50,459 nucleotides of DNA from an uncultured Clostridia bacterium (GTDB taxonomy: Bacteria > Bacillota > Clostridia > Christensenellales > Aristaeellaceae), in assembly GCA_937886445.1 (NCBI GenBank), contig CALGBY010000089.1, forward strand, positions 1 through 50,459, written 5' to 3'. This document shows positions 7,920-18,000 of the stretch, in pieces; within the stretch, counting starts at the first letter, position 1, and each line of letters begins with the position of its first letter. The notes below the pieces were generated by a model. That model ran no database searches, was not told the DNA's origin, and saw nothing but the letters and a program-made list of their open reading frames with translations. Both the position numbers and the translations under genes were made by a program.

Positions 7920-7959
7920 TAATTGAGTTAAAAATTAATAATTTGTTCAAAAATGCGGT

Positions 7960-8805
7960 TTACATGCTGAGCAGCACCAGCGCCGCCGCGATGATCGCCA
8001 TCGCGATCCATTTGCGCGGCGTGAGCTTTTCTTTGAAAAGCAGCATGCCGGCGGCGCAGGAGAGCAGTACCGTGCCCACGCTGTAGGCGGGGTAGACGAG
8101 CGTGGCGGGCAGGGAGGAAAGGGAAAGCAGCAGAAAACGGGAGGAAAAGTAATTGGGCAGGCCGATCAGCGCGCCCCATAAAAGATCGGAAGCGCGGGGC
8201 TTTTTCTTTTCCGCGAGGCACAGCAGTACCGAGAGCACCAGCGCCATGACAAAGGTGAAAAGCAGGTACAGATCCTTTGCCCCGGCTGTGCCCAGACGGG
8301 AATACAGGTTGGCCATGCCGTCGGTGATGCCGCTCAGGCACAGCAGGGCGGGCAAAAGCAGGGCGCTCTTCAGGCCGTACCCGTGCAGGCCGCCCTTTTC
8401 GTACTGAAAAACCAGAATGGCCGCCGCGGCCAGCACAAGCCCCGCCGCGCGCGCGGGAAGCACCTGCTCCCCGAAGATCCAAATGGCGGTGCAGGTGGGA
8501 ATGATCACGCCCAGCTTCATGAAGGTGGAGGATACCGCTACGCCGTTTTTCAAGATGCAGAGGCGGTAGAGCATGAAGCAGGCCAGATACAGCACGCCGG
8601 ATATGCCGCCCAGCAAAAGCGCGGTGTCCGCGCCCTCACCGGCCGCCTTCACCCCGGAAAAGCCCGAGAAGGCGGCGGAAAGCAGAGCGCACAGCGCGTA
8701 GTTGGCGGCAAACATCCCCATCCGGCTGGTGATCTTCGTTTCGGCCAGGCGCATGATCACGGCGATCAGCGTGGATGAGAGCGCGGCAAGGATCAGAAAG
8801 AGCAT
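7960..8805 (-). CDS. EamA/DMT-superfamily transporter
   Basis: Inner-membrane protein of 281 residues with about ten hydrophobic helices in two homologous halves, the EamA (drug/metabolite transporter) layout. The second half ends with the typical LVYPAYSVGTVLLSCAAGMLLFKEKL helix and a short KWIAMAIIAAALVLL final helix. The substrate is unknown; members export metabolites or import small solutes. AAAGGAAG precedes the ATG. It follows addB by 90 nt on the same strand, so it could be the last gene of that transcript. Confidence 0.85.
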   Translation of the reverse strand: MLFLILAALSSTLIAVIMRLAETKITSRMGMFAANYALCALLSAAFSGFSGVKAAGEGADTALLLGGISGVLYLACFMLYRLCILKNGVAVSSTFMKLGVIIPTCTAIWIFGEQVLPARAAGLVLAAAAILVFQYEKGGLHGYGLKSALLLPALLCLSGITDGMANLYSRLGTAGAKDLYLLFTFVMALVLSVLLCLAEKKKPRASDLLWGALIGLPNYFSSRFLLLSLSSLPATLVYPAYSVGTVLLSCAAGMLLFKEKLTPRKWIAMAIIAAALVLLSM

Positions 8806-8895
8806 AAGCTTATCTTCCTTTCAGGATGAGTATACGGCACTGTGTTTTCCGTTTCGCGATGTTTATGGCGGGGCGGATCACGCCGGGCAGCGCGG

Positions 8896-11800
8896 TTACC
8901 GCCCGTCCGAGGCATCCTCAGCAGGACCGGCGGTTTTTTTGCTTTCCGCGAGGGCGATCTCCAGCAGCTCGTCAAAGGTCATCTTGCCCATTTCGCGCAC
9001 GGAGGAGGCGTCTGTCGGGTCGCGGCGGCAGATGGCGGCATAATCACAGTAGGTGCAGGGGGAATCGCCTTCGTCACAGAGGGGGGTCACATCAAAGTGA
9101 CCGCCGGCGATGGCCGTGATCATGCTTCCCGCCGCCCGCTTGGTTTTTTCAAGCAGCGCCCGCATTTCCTCCAGCGTTGCCACCATTTTGTTGGCAACGA
9201 ATTCGTCACTGTCTTTTTTCAGATACTGGGGCAGAGAGGCAATCTCTCCGCCTGTATCCATCAGGCGTACCACTCTCGCGTCCTTCAGCACCACGCCCTT
9301 CAGCCGCAGCTCATCAGCCAGCTTCTTTTCAAGCAGCTTCGGATCCTTGGGCTCGTCCACAAGGCTGTCCGCCACATGGAAATAGAAGGCGCCGGCGGGC
9401 AGAACGGATCTGTCCTTCACAAACACGCTTTCCGCCGCGGCCAGATAGATGAGCAGCTGCAGCTGCGCGCCCCAGAAGATGCGCTTGGCATTCAACTCCT
9501 TGGCGGAGGATTTGTAATCCACCACGCGCAGGTACAGCCCCTCATCGTCCTCATAGCGGTCGATACGGTCGATACGCCCCTGCAGCAGCGCGATGCTGCC
9601 GTCCTCCAGCGTGATGGGCAGGGCGGGCAGGGAGCCTTCCTCCTGAAAGCCGAAGCTTACCTCCTGCCCCGCGGGGCGGAAGGCGGAATACTGGGCTGTG
9701 CGTGTAAAGGTCCACGCCACGCGGCGCAGCGTTTTTTTGTAGCGCTCACCGGCCGCGCGCAGGCGCGCGCTTTCGCCCATGGGCTTTTTTGTGAGCATAT
9801 CCTCCATCAGCGGCTTTACGGCGCGTTCCATCGCCTCATCGCATTCCGCTTTGGTGATGTTCGGCCAGCCGGGCAGCTCGGGCAGCATGCGGGTGAAGCC
9901 TTCCATCGCGTCATGGTAGAAGGTGCCGCTGTCGCTGGCTTCGATCTTCCATTCTTTGCGCTTTTCGGGGCGAAGACCCTGCGCCACAAAATATTTGAAG
10001 GGGCAGCGCGCGTAGTTTTCAAGCCCGCTCACGCTGAAGCGGCGCTCTGTAAACAGCCTTTTTGTAACATCCCGGGGCAGCGGAGGCTGCTCCTCCCTGC
10101 TCAGCGCCCGGCGCAGGGCGGCGGCTCTGCCGGCGTATTCCGGGGCGGTGCTCAGGTACTGCCAGGCTTCCTTCCATTCTTTGTCCGGCTGTCCGCCGCG
10201 CAGCATCAGGGGCAGGGTGTCCAGCGCCGGCAGCGGGGCCAGCGGCCGGGAAGCGCCCTGCGTGAGCGTTACGCCGCCCTCCTCCGCCAGCGCGGGAAAC
10301 AGGGAGCGTACGCGGCCCAGCATGGAAAGGGGGCGCAGCGCGCGCCCGTCCGGGGCGCTCTGCGGGTGGGAAAGGATCAGCTTTTCTGAGGGGGCGGAAA
10401 AGATCTTCAGCAGGTCCAGCCACTTCATGGTGTCCTTTTCGGGGCCGGAAAAGGAAAGGTGTACCTTCAGCCTGTGCTCCAGCTCCTCCTTCTCCCGGTC
10501 GTTCAGCAGCTCCGAACCGGCGGGGGAAAGCAGAGAATCGGTAAGCGAGCAGGCAAACACCGCTTTTTTATCCGAAAGGGGAATGCCGCCCGCCGCGCCG
10601 CAGCTGACGCAGCCGGCGGTGGGAGGCAGGGAAGCCAGCTCTCTTGCCGCGAAACCGGCCTCCAGCACCTCCGACAGGGAGGCGGGGGTGCAGGGCATGC
10701 CGGAAAGCAGCGCCTCCGTCTGCTCGCACAGGGACAGCACGCAGCTCATCATCTGCGCCGTCTGCACGGCGCGGTCCGGGAGACCCGCCTGCTCAAGCTG
10801 CTCCGTGAGCGCGTTCAGCCGGCCCTCAAGATCGGCCTCTTTGATATAATTCCACAGCGCGTTAAGCCCCTTCAGCGTATCGCAGGGGGATGAAAAGCCC
10901 TGCTTCAGCGTTTCCAGCGGGGCGATCAGCTTTTTACGCAGCGGCTCGCATTCGCTCAGCTCCTTTTCGCTGCCGCGGAAGAAGGGCTGCGTGAAGGCAC
11001 CGAAGCGGACGCCGTAGGCGGTGATATAGTTTTCAAACAGAAAACCCTCCTGCTCCGTGAGGGGGGAAAACCCGCTTTTGATCACATCCAGCACATCCTG
11101 CGGGTGAAAGCCGTCCGCCGCGCGCAGGCTGCCCAGAATGAACCGCGCTGCCCGGTGCGAGAGCGCGGGCTGCTTTACCGCGATGTACGCGGGCACCCGG
11201 TAGGCGTCGGTAACGGCTCTTACGGCGGCCGCGGTGGAGGGCGTGCCGTCAAACACCAGCGTCATATCGCCGAAATCCATGCCCTGACGGTTCATCACCA
11301 GCATTTTTTCGCAGATCAGGTGCAGCTCCGTGTGGGTGTTGGGCGCGGCAAAGAGGGAAATGGCCTGCGGCACATTCTGCCATTTGGGCGGGCGGCTGTC
11401 GGTAAGATGCTCGGAAAGAAAGCGTATTTCGGGATGCTTTCCCTCCCTGAGCGGCGGGATATAGCGCAGCTCGCAGGGGATGCCCGCCTTTTGCATTTGC
11501 TCCTGCATGCGCAGCGCGCTCATGCGTACGGGCGAATAGAGCTTTGCCTCCGTCATCTGGCAGAACACCTTCACCCCATACGCGTATCTTGCGCATTCGG
11601 CAAGCATCATGCCCATCTCGGCCGTCATGCTGTCAAAGCCCCATACGAGCAGCGCCGCGTTTTCAAGCAGACCGCTGTCGCCGAGGCGGGAAAGCATATC
11701 CCGCGTTTCGTCCTGACTGTCCGCGTAGCGGTCCCGCAGGGCTTCCGTATAGGCGGCGTACAGAAGGGCAATGTCCTTCAGCTTATCGCTGCCGGCATGC

Positions 11801-12207
11801 CGCTCCAACTCCTCCGGCAAAACGCCCGCCTGCTTGAACTGGGTGATCTCGCCGGCGATCTTTTCGGTAAAGCCCAAACGGCCCGCGGCGGCGCGGTAAT
11901 AGACAAGGGCATCGGCGTTTTCCGTGATGACGCGCGAAAGCAGCATCTGCCGCCCGCAGCGGTCGATATGCGTAAGGCGGGAGGTGCCCGCCAGCTCCGC
12001 CACGCGGCTTTTCATGCGCGCGGGGCTCAGTACCTCTATGTCAAAAAAGCCGGGAAGACGAAGGCCGTACAGCAGCCGTCTCTCGGTATCCAGCGTATAG
12101 TGCCCCGGTACCAGCACCACCGTGCGGCGTTTTTCGCGCATGTGCTGCTTTACACAGTCCAGCAGCAGCTGCCAGAGCGCGTCCTCGTACCCTCCGAATA
12201 TCATCAT
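8896..12207 (-). CDS. addB: AddB/RexB-type subunit of the double-strand-break repair helicase-nuclease
   Basis: Large (1103 residues) subunit of the AddAB/RexAB complex that resects DNA ends for RecA-dependent recombination. The C-terminal RecB-family nuclease is clear: an upstream Cys in YARCPFKYF, then GRIDRID and VVDYKSS metal and catalytic blocks, then the cluster C-x6-C-x2-C-x5-C (CDEGDSPCTYC-AAIC), which with the upstream Cys forms the AddB iron-sulfur site. The N-terminus begins MMIFGGYEDALWQLLL, where AddB proteins usually have a GxxGxGKT loop; the loop is absent, as described for RexB. I start at 12207 (GAGGT 8 nt upstream) because the longer frame overlaps the preceding gene. addA is not adjacent, which is unusual. 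Confidence 0.88.
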   Translation of the reverse strand: MMIFGGYEDALWQLLLDCVKQHMREKRRTVVLVPGHYTLDTERRLLYGLRLPGFFDIEVLSPARMKSRVAELAGTSRLTHIDRCGRQMLLSRVITENADALVYYRAAAGRLGFTEKIAGEITQFKQAGVLPEELERHAGSDKLKDIALLYAAYTEALRDRYADSQDETRDMLSRLGDSGLLENAALLVWGFDSMTAEMGMMLAECARYAYGVKVFCQMTEAKLYSPVRMSALRMQEQMQKAGIPCELRYIPPLREGKHPEIRFLSEHLTDSRPPKWQNVPQAISLFAAPNTHTELHLICEKMLVMNRQGMDFGDMTLVFDGTPSTAAAVRAVTDAYRVPAYIAVKQPALSHRAARFILGSLRAADGFHPQDVLDVIKSGFSPLTEQEGFLFENYITAYGVRFGAFTQPFFRGSEKELSECEPLRKKLIAPLETLKQGFSSPCDTLKGLNALWNYIKEADLEGRLNALTEQLEQAGLPDRAVQTAQMMSCVLSLCEQTEALLSGMPCTPASLSEVLEAGFAARELASLPPTAGCVSCGAAGGIPLSDKKAVFACSLTDSLLSPAGSELLNDREKEELEHRLKVHLSFSGPEKDTMKWLDLLKIFSAPSEKLILSHPQSAPDGRALRPLSMLGRVRSLFPALAEEGGVTLTQGASRPLAPLPALDTLPLMLRGGQPDKEWKEAWQYLSTAPEYAGRAAALRRALSREEQPPLPRDVTKRLFTERRFSVSGLENYARCPFKYFVAQGLRPEKRKEWKIEASDSGTFYHDAMEGFTRMLPELPGWPNITKAECDEAMERAVKPLMEDMLTKKPMGESARLRAAGERYKKTLRRVAWTFTRTAQYSAFRPAGQEVSFGFQEEGSLPALPITLEDGSIALLQGRIDRIDRYEDDEGLYLRVVDYKSSAKELNAKRIFWGAQLQLLIYLAAAESVFVKDRSVLPAGAFYFHVADSLVDEPKDPKLLEKKLADELRLKGVVLKDARVVRLMDTGGEIASLPQYLKKDSDEFVANKMVATLEEMRALLEKTKRAAGSMITAIAGGHFDVTPLCDEGDSPCTYCDYAAICRRDPTDASSVREMGKMTFDELLEIALAESKKTAGPAEDASDGR

Positions 12208-12221
12208 ATGCCGTACCTCAC

Positions 12222-12875
12222 TTACACCGCGCATACCGTTGTACACGCGATCAGCAGCTGGGCGATATAGTAGGTGCCCAGCGCGATATAACCGAATCCC
12301 CTGTTTCTTTCATCCGCGGCCACGCGGTAGGCAAGCAGGATGTCGCTCAGCGCGAACAGCGCCGTGCCGCAGATCGTGACCGGGTGCAGCGTGCAGGCCA
12401 GGCTGACCGTTATGACCTCAAGAAGAGCATAGAGCAGAAGCAGCACGCTGCCCTTTTTGCCGCCCTCGCGGCGGATGACCTTATAGAAAATGACAAACAG
12501 GCACACCGTGCCGGCGCACAGGATGGCCGCGCACACGATGTTTTCCGCGCCGGGGGCTTTGAGCACGCAAAAGGCCGCGCAGTACAGCAGATGCCCCGCG
12601 GCAAACAGGATGCCGCCGAACACGCGGTCATAGCGCAGGGCAAAATCCGCCGCGGCGCCGGTGAGCAGCCCCGCGTAGATCAGCCAGTGTGCTGTCTGCC
12701 CGCTCCGCAGTGCTCCCGCCATCGCGAAATAGGCGGCGCACAGCGTGGCGGCTGTTTTGAAAGCCGTGCTGACGGGCTTGGGGAAGCCTTCCCTTTCCTT
12801 TGTTTCCCGGTACAGCACGCAGAACACCGCCATCAGCACGAAGGTGATCGCGAGTAATCCCCAGGTTTCCTTCAT
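12222..12875 (-). CDS. YhhN-family lysoplasmalogenase-like membrane protein
   Basis: Integral membrane protein of 217 residues with about eight helices. It matches the YhhN/TMEM86 family layout: an early KPVSTAFKTAATL helix, a middle GLLTGAAADFALRYD helix with acidic residues, AAGHLLYCAAF, and a late ALFALSDILLAYR helix. Family members hydrolyse the vinyl-ether bond of lysoplasmalogens. That would fit a plasmalogen-making anaerobe, but activity is inferred from family only. AAAGGA precedes the ATG. Its stop is 14 nt from the addB start, so the two are probably co-transcribed. Confidence 0.8.
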   Translation of the reverse strand: MKETWGLLAITFVLMAVFCVLYRETKEREGFPKPVSTAFKTAATLCAAYFAMAGALRSGQTAHWLIYAGLLTGAAADFALRYDRVFGGILFAAGHLLYCAAFCVLKAPGAENIVCAAILCAGTVCLFVIFYKVIRREGGKKGSVLLLLYALLEVITVSLACTLHPVTICGTALFALSDILLAYRVAADERNRGFGYIALGTYYIAQLLIACTTVCAV

Positions 12876-12932
12876 GATGGATCCTTTCCGCTCCGCTTTC
12901 AGGGAGGGAGCGACGCGGGCTTACGCCTTCCC

Positions 12933-13096
12933 TAGGGTGTGTTTCTAAATTCAAAACGATGCATTTTCAGCATCTTTTCCGTCATTTCTGCGTTGTCGAA
13001 CCTCGATTTACCTCCAGTAAACCTTCGGTTCTTCGCCTTGAACTGACGGAAAATCTGCTTGAAACTGCACATTCCTCATTTTAGAGACACACCCTA
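12933..13096. repeat. Family D palindromic element (164 bp), overlapping the LOG gene
   Basis: MITE-like element with terminal inverted repeats TAGGGTGTGTTTCTAAA and TTTAGAGACACACCCTA; TA at both ends could be the target duplication. The centre (13003-13027) is TCGATTTAC-CTCCA-GTAAACCTTCG, the same core as families A and C. Inner arms GCATCTTTTCCGTCATTTCTGC and their counterpart also pair. No reading frame. Its right half is translated as the C-terminus of the upstream gene. Confidence 0.88.
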
Positions 13097-13619
13097 AAAG
13101 TTCCTTGATCTCTTCCAGCGTTTGGACAAAGTTTATTTTGTTCATCGTTTCCTTTTTGAACAGCCCCTTTTCCATCATGTGCTCAAGCTGCAGCTTCAGC
13201 CCCTGCCAGAAGCCGTCCAGATCGTACACGATGCAGGGCGCGTGCAGATGTGAAATGCTGATCTTGCTCATCACCTCGCTGATCTCCTCCAGCGTGCCGG
13301 TGCCGCCCGGAAAGGCGATGAACGCCTGCCCCAGCTCGATCATTTTTGTTTTGCGCTCCGCCATGGTCTCGGTCACGATCAGCTCGGTGACCTCGTCAAA
13401 ATCATAGCCCGCCTCGATAAAAAACCGGGGCTCCACGCCGGTCACCCGTCCGCCGGCCGCGAGCACCGCCTTGGCCAGCTCGCCCATCAGACCGGCCTCG
13501 CTGCCGCCGTACACCAGCGCGTTTCCGCTCTGACCGATCCATGTGCCCAGCTCCCGTACGGCGGTCTTCAGTGCGGGGTCATTGCCGATGGATGCCCCCA
13601 GATATACAGTGATGTTCAT
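13008..13619 (-). CDS. LOG-family (TIGR00730-type) nucleotide phosphoribohydrolase with repeat-derived C-terminus
   Basis: Rossmann-fold protein of 203 residues related to cytokinin-activating LOG enzymes, which release the base from nucleoside 5'-monophosphates. Family motifs are present: VYGGSEAGLMG (36-46), MAERKTKM (86-93) and PGGTGTLEE (104-112). I start at ATG 13619 because AGGAGG lies 10 nt upstream and MNITVYLGAS is a normal family start; an open frame extends upstream without a ribosome site. Residues 1-175 are native; the last 28 residues and the stop codon are encoded by the family D repeat. The substrate in this organism is unknown. The tail is probably harmless, being beyond the fold core. 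Confidence 0.9.
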   Translation of the reverse strand: MNITVYLGASIGNDPALKTAVRELGTWIGQSGNALVYGGSEAGLMGELAKAVLAAGGRVTGVEPRFFIEAGYDFDEVTELIVTETMAERKTKMIELGQAFIAFPGGTGTLEEISEVMSKISISHLHAPCIVYDLDGFWQGLKLQLEHMMEKGLFKKETMNKINFVQTLEEIKELLGCVSKMRNVQFQADFPSVQGEEPKVYWR

Positions 13620-13754
13620 ATATGTATGTCCTCCTTCGAATAAAGTGGTCACGGCTGTCTGATGACCGGCCGGACGGATCTTCAAACACTTATTCTGCTC
13701 CGGGCCGCGGTCAGCGCGTTCCCGGTGCGTAAAAGTCACTCCGATTTCCATTCT

Positions 13755-13783
13755 ATTCTATACCATTTCCCCCTCTGCCGCAA
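13755..13783 (-). promoter_or_regulatory. Promoter of the LOG-family gene
   Basis: On the minus strand TTGCGG and TAGAAT are separated by 17 nt, about 135 nt upstream of the ATG at 13619. Confidence 0.6.
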
Positions 13784-13940
13784 CCTGAAAAAGCGGGAAG
13801 GACTTTGCCGCGCGACCGGCCTGAAAGATTCCGAAAAATTTCCTGCCGGTCCGCATGTCTTTTTGTATCCCCTGCCGGTTTTGAGTCGTATATACAAGTG
13901 ACCGGGCGAAGGACCGGCAGAAAAACAGGGAGGTGACAAG
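13784..13940. other. Gene-free spacer with nested GCCGGTC hairpins and an unused ribosome site
   Basis: No gene is seen. GACCGGC near 13818 pairs with GCCGGTC near 13845, and CTGCCGGT near 13869 pairs with ACCGGCAG at about 13912. The stretch ends with GGGAGGTGACAAG (13928-13940), a strong ribosome site that now leads straight into a family B repeat. Confidence 0.5.
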
Positions 13941-14003
13941 TTTGAAAATGTATACGGATCATCTTCAAACAGCCCATTGGTGCTCTTCCGGAGGGCGGAC
14001 CAC
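13941..14003 (+). repeat. Family B element, copy 1
   Basis: About 63 bp. The arms TTTGAAAATG and CATCTTCAAA form a stem, followed by the shared 3' part CAGCCCATTGGTGCTCTTCC and GGAGGGCGGACCAC. It lies between a ribosome site and the secreted protein at 14097. Confidence 0.75.
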
Positions 14004-14096
14004 AGCGATGATCTGGTGGTAAGCCCCATACGGAACGCACATGAAACAACAAACACTGAAATGATGAAATACGACATGAAAGGAAGGGCAAAAACG

Positions 14097-14846
14097 ATGA
14101 AAAACAATTTGAAACGGATACTTGCACTGCTTACTGCGGCCATATTGCTGCTGGCTCTTCCCGTCGCGGATGCGCTGGCATGGCACGAAGAAGGTGCCGT
14201 AGCAAAGACCGGCATACAGGAAAACGAGGAATACTACGGATATAACGCGGAAGCGGATTTCATGCACGCGGACGCGAACGGCGGAGCTTATTTCGGAGCC
14301 ACTGTGATGCGCACCCAGGACGGCAAGGAGGTAGCGGGCTACGGCATGAACGTGGGCGCCGACGCCAAGGTGCAGGGAGGCCGGGTGGCCTGTGACATGA
14401 GGGCCGGCACGGAGGATTACAACACGCACGGCGGCGCGAACGCCGCGGTGGGCACGGCAAACGCCACAGCCAACCTGAATGTGGGCATGTACAACGGCGA
14501 GTTCGTCGCGAAGGGAACGCTGGGTGCCGAGGCCAATGTGGCGGAAGCGAACCTGAAGGGCGGCGTGACCATCGGCGGTGTGGATGTAAACGCCGGTGTG
14601 GGCGTGAAGGTAGGCATCGGGCTGAAAGCCCAGGCCGGATACATGGACGGACACTTCAAGGCCGAGCTGACCGCTGTGGCCGGGGTAGGATTCAATGTGA
14701 ATGTGGATATCGATGTGGGCGCCCTTTGTGAAAAGGCCAAGGACGGCGCCGAATGGGTGGCCAAGGAAACAGCGAAGCAGGGCATAAAGACCACTGTGAA
14801 AGTGGTGGATAAGGTGGTCCGCTTCTGGAAATGGCTTACGGACTGA
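14097..14846 (+). CDS. Secreted Gly/Ala/Val-rich repetitive protein of unknown function
   Basis: I do not recognise a family. The protein has 249 residues and a signal peptide ending near DALA (about 29). The mature part is dominated by short alternating strands of Gly, Ala, Val and Asn (for example ANLNVGMYNGEFVAKGTLGA, VGVKVGIGLKAQAGY), suggesting a repetitive beta structure such as a solenoid or fibre. The last 40 residues switch to a Lys/Trp-containing amphipathic helix (AKQGIKTTVKVVDKVVRF-KW). It starts at ATG 14097 with AAGGAAGG 9 nt upstream. It has its own terminator at 14897 and no obvious partner. A surface or antagonistic role is possible but not shown. Confidence 0.72.
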   Translation: MKNNLKRILALLTAAILLLALPVADALAWHEEGAVAKTGIQENEEYYGYNAEADFMHADANGGAYFGATVMRTQDGKEVAGYGMNVGADAKVQGGRVACDMRAGTEDYNTHGGANAAVGTANATANLNVGMYNGEFVAKGTLGAEANVAEANLKGGVTIGGVDVNAGVGVKVGIGLKAQAGYMDGHFKAELTAVAGVGFNVNVDIDVGALCEKAKDGAEWVAKETAKQGIKTTVKVVDKVVRFWKWLTD

Positions 14847-14896
14847 CGAAACCCCGGCATAAATGATCAAAAGGATAAACGATAAAGAGCTTTTCG

Positions 14897-14935
14897 GGGC
14901 CCGCCGCGAAAAAACGCGGAGGGCCCTCTTTTTGC
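14897..14935 (+). terminator. Terminator of the Gly/Ala-rich protein gene
   Basis: GGGCCCGCCGCG pairs with CGCGGAGGGCCC across an A-rich loop (one mismatch), followed by TCTTTTT. Confidence 0.85.
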
Positions 14936-15007
14936 GGTGCGCTATGGCTTTTTTTCAAAATGCGGGTATAATAGAGATAATAAATCATCCTGCGGGGAGG
15001 GATCATC

Positions 15008-18000
15008 ATGCCTGTAAACGGAACCGATTTTACTGTGGATCATTATATGCTCAAGGAACCCTTCTGCTCTTTTCTGCCCGGCATCGCCGGTGAAAGGGGC
15101 ATTCCCCTGTGGTGCTTTTATGTAAGCCGCGGGCAGGGCATCTGCTCCTTCGGCCGGGAAAACAAGGCGGGGGCCATCATGGAATTTTACCCCGCCCATC
15201 AGGCCTACCGCAACACCGCCATCACGGGCTTTCGCACCTTTATGAAGGTGAACGGCCGGTATACGGAGCCGTTTGCCGATGCGGACCGCCCCCACAGCAT
15301 GACCGCCGGCATGAATGACCTGTCCCTCTGCTATGAGGACAGCGAAAACGGCATCCGGGAAAGGGTGACCTACTTTATCCTGCCCGGGGAGCGGCTGGGA
15401 GCGCTTGTCAGAAAAACGGAGATTTGCAATATCTCATCCGGAAAGGAAGAAATAGAACTGCTGGACGGCGCGCCGGAGCTGATCCCCTACGGGATGAACC
15501 TGTTTGCCATCAAGGAAATGACGCAGACCGCCAAGGCCTGGCAGCAGGCGGATACCTCCCGTGAGGGCATTTCCTTCTTTGCCGCCCGCGCCTCCATGGA
15601 GGATAACAGCGATGTGAACGAGGTGACGGGCACGCGCTTCGCCTTTGCCTGCCGTGAGGACGGCACACCGCTTCATGTGTATGCCGATCCCCGGCATATC
15701 TTCGGCTGCGACAGCGCCATGCGCGCGGCGCGCGGCTTCCGGGATACGCCCTTTGACGCGTGGAAAAAGCAGGTGGAATGCCTGCAGAACCTGCTGCCTG
15801 CTGCCTTTATGGCGGACAGCTTCACGCTGCTTCCCGGAGAAAGCCGCGTGATGTATATGATGATCGGTGAGGCGGAAAGCCGGGAGCGCGCGCTGCTCCT
15901 TCACCAAAAGCTGATGAACGGCAAAACGCTGGAGGAAAAGCACCGGGAAGCGCGTCTGCTTACGCAGGATCTGACCGCCCGCGCCGCCTGCGAGACGGCC
16001 AGCCCTGTTTTTGACGCCTACTGCCGTCAGGCCTATCTGGATAACCTTCTGCGGGGCGGTGTGCCCCGCACCCTGCCCGGAGGCAAGATGACCTATCTGT
16101 ACAGCCGCAAGCATGGCGACCCGGAGCGCGATTATAACGATTTCCGCGTGCGGGCGGAATATTTCAGCCAGGGCAACGGCAACTTCCGCGATGTGAACCA
16201 GAACCGCCGTTCGGATGTGCTTTTTGACCCGGAAACAGGAGACAGGAACATCCGCCTGTTTATGGATCTGCTGCAGGCGGACGGCTATAACCCGCTGGTG
16301 GTGGAATGCATCGCCTTTACGCTGAACGGCGGCGACAGGGAGCAGCTGCTCGCGCTTGTGCGCGAGGAGGACCGCGCGTATTATGACAGGCTGCTGTCCG
16401 CTCCCTTCACCGCGGGCGCGCTCATGATGGCCGCGGAGGATCATCCTCCGCTTTCGGGCAGCCCGGAGGACTTTTTCGGCCGGGTGCTTGCCCTCAGCGA
16501 GCAGACGGTGTCCGCCTCCTTCGGCGAGGGCTACTGGTGCGACCACTGGACCTATGATCTGGATCAGATCGAAAGCTATCTGGGCGTATTTCCCGAAAAG
16601 GAGGAGGAGCTGCTTTTCGGTGACGAGGGCTATACCTGGTACGAAAGCGGCGTGAGGATCCTGCCCCGCCGTCTGCGCTACCGGGAGACCGCCCGCGGCC
16701 TGCGCCAGCACGCGTATCTTGAAAACACAGGCCTGCCCTTCGGCAAAAATGTGCTGTGTGACCGGAACGGCAATATCCTGCACGCCACCCTTTTTGAAAA
16801 GCTGGTCACGCTGTGTGTGCTGAAGGCGGCAACGCCGGATATCGGCGGCATCGGCATTGAAATGGAGGGCGGCAAGCCCGGCTGGTATGACGCGCTGAAC
16901 GGTCTGCCCGGGCTGCTGGGCTCCGGCGTATCCGAAAGCTGTGAAACGGTGAGGCTGTGCGCGTGGCTGCTGGAGCGGTGTGAAAAATACGGCCGCGGCG
17001 TAAGTCTGCTGAAAGAAGCGGCTGAGCTGTTTTACCGCGCCTCGGAGGTGCTTTCCTCCGGAGCGGACGCCCTTGAGCGTTGGAACAGGCTGAGCGATAT
17101 CCGGGAGGACTACCGCGAAAAGCTGAAGAACGGGCTTTCGGGGGAAAAGGAAACGGTGCCCGTTTCGGCGCTTGCGGATTTTCTTGCCCGCGCCCGGAAC
17201 GGGCTGGAGGCTGCTCTCCGCGCCGCGAAGGAGGAAAACGGCGGTCTTTATCCCACCTATTTCGCGTACCGGGTGACGGATTATGAAAAGGATGACAACG
17301 GCATCCGCGTGACCAAAGCAGAGCGTGTGCGCATGCCCGATTTTCTGGAGGGCCAGGTGCGCGCGATGAAGCTGGGGCTGACCGCGGAGCAGAGGGAAGC
17401 GCTTGCGGACAGCGTGAAAAACAGCGCCCTTTGGGACAGAAAGCTTGAGATGTACAAGGTGAACGCCGATCTGGCCTCCGCGAGCTTCGAGATCGGCCGC
17501 GCGCATGCCTTTACCCCCGGCTGGCTGGAAAACGAGAGCGTGTTTACGCACATGGCGTACAAATATCTGCTGGAGGAGCTGCGCGGCGGCCTGTATGAGC
17601 GCTTTGCCCGGGATATAAAGACGCAGCTGGTGCCCTTTATGGATGAAAATGTGTACGGGCGCAGCCTGCTTGAAAATTCCTCCTTTATTGCCTCCTCCGC
17701 CAATCCCGATCCCGTTATACACGGCAAGGGCTTTGTGTGCCGCCTGAGCGGTTCCACAGCGGAGTTCCTTTCCATGTGGCATATCATGATGCACGGGGAA
17801 AAGCCGTTCTGTGCGGAGGAGGGGCAGCTTGTGTTCAGGCCGCGGCCTGTGCTGCCCGCTGTGCTGACGGAGGGAAGGAATGAGATCTCGTGCGCGCTGT
17901 TTGCGGATACGAGGCTGTGCTACCGTGTAACGCCGGGACGGGATCATTTCCCCGGCGGGTATGATACCGGCAGCATCACCGTGCTGTTCAGGGACGGCAC

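Noticed and set aside
12208..12246. Longer N-terminus for AddB starting at 12246
   Set aside because: It overlaps the lysoplasmalogenase gene and has no ribosome site, whereas ATG 12207 has GAGGT at 8 nt.
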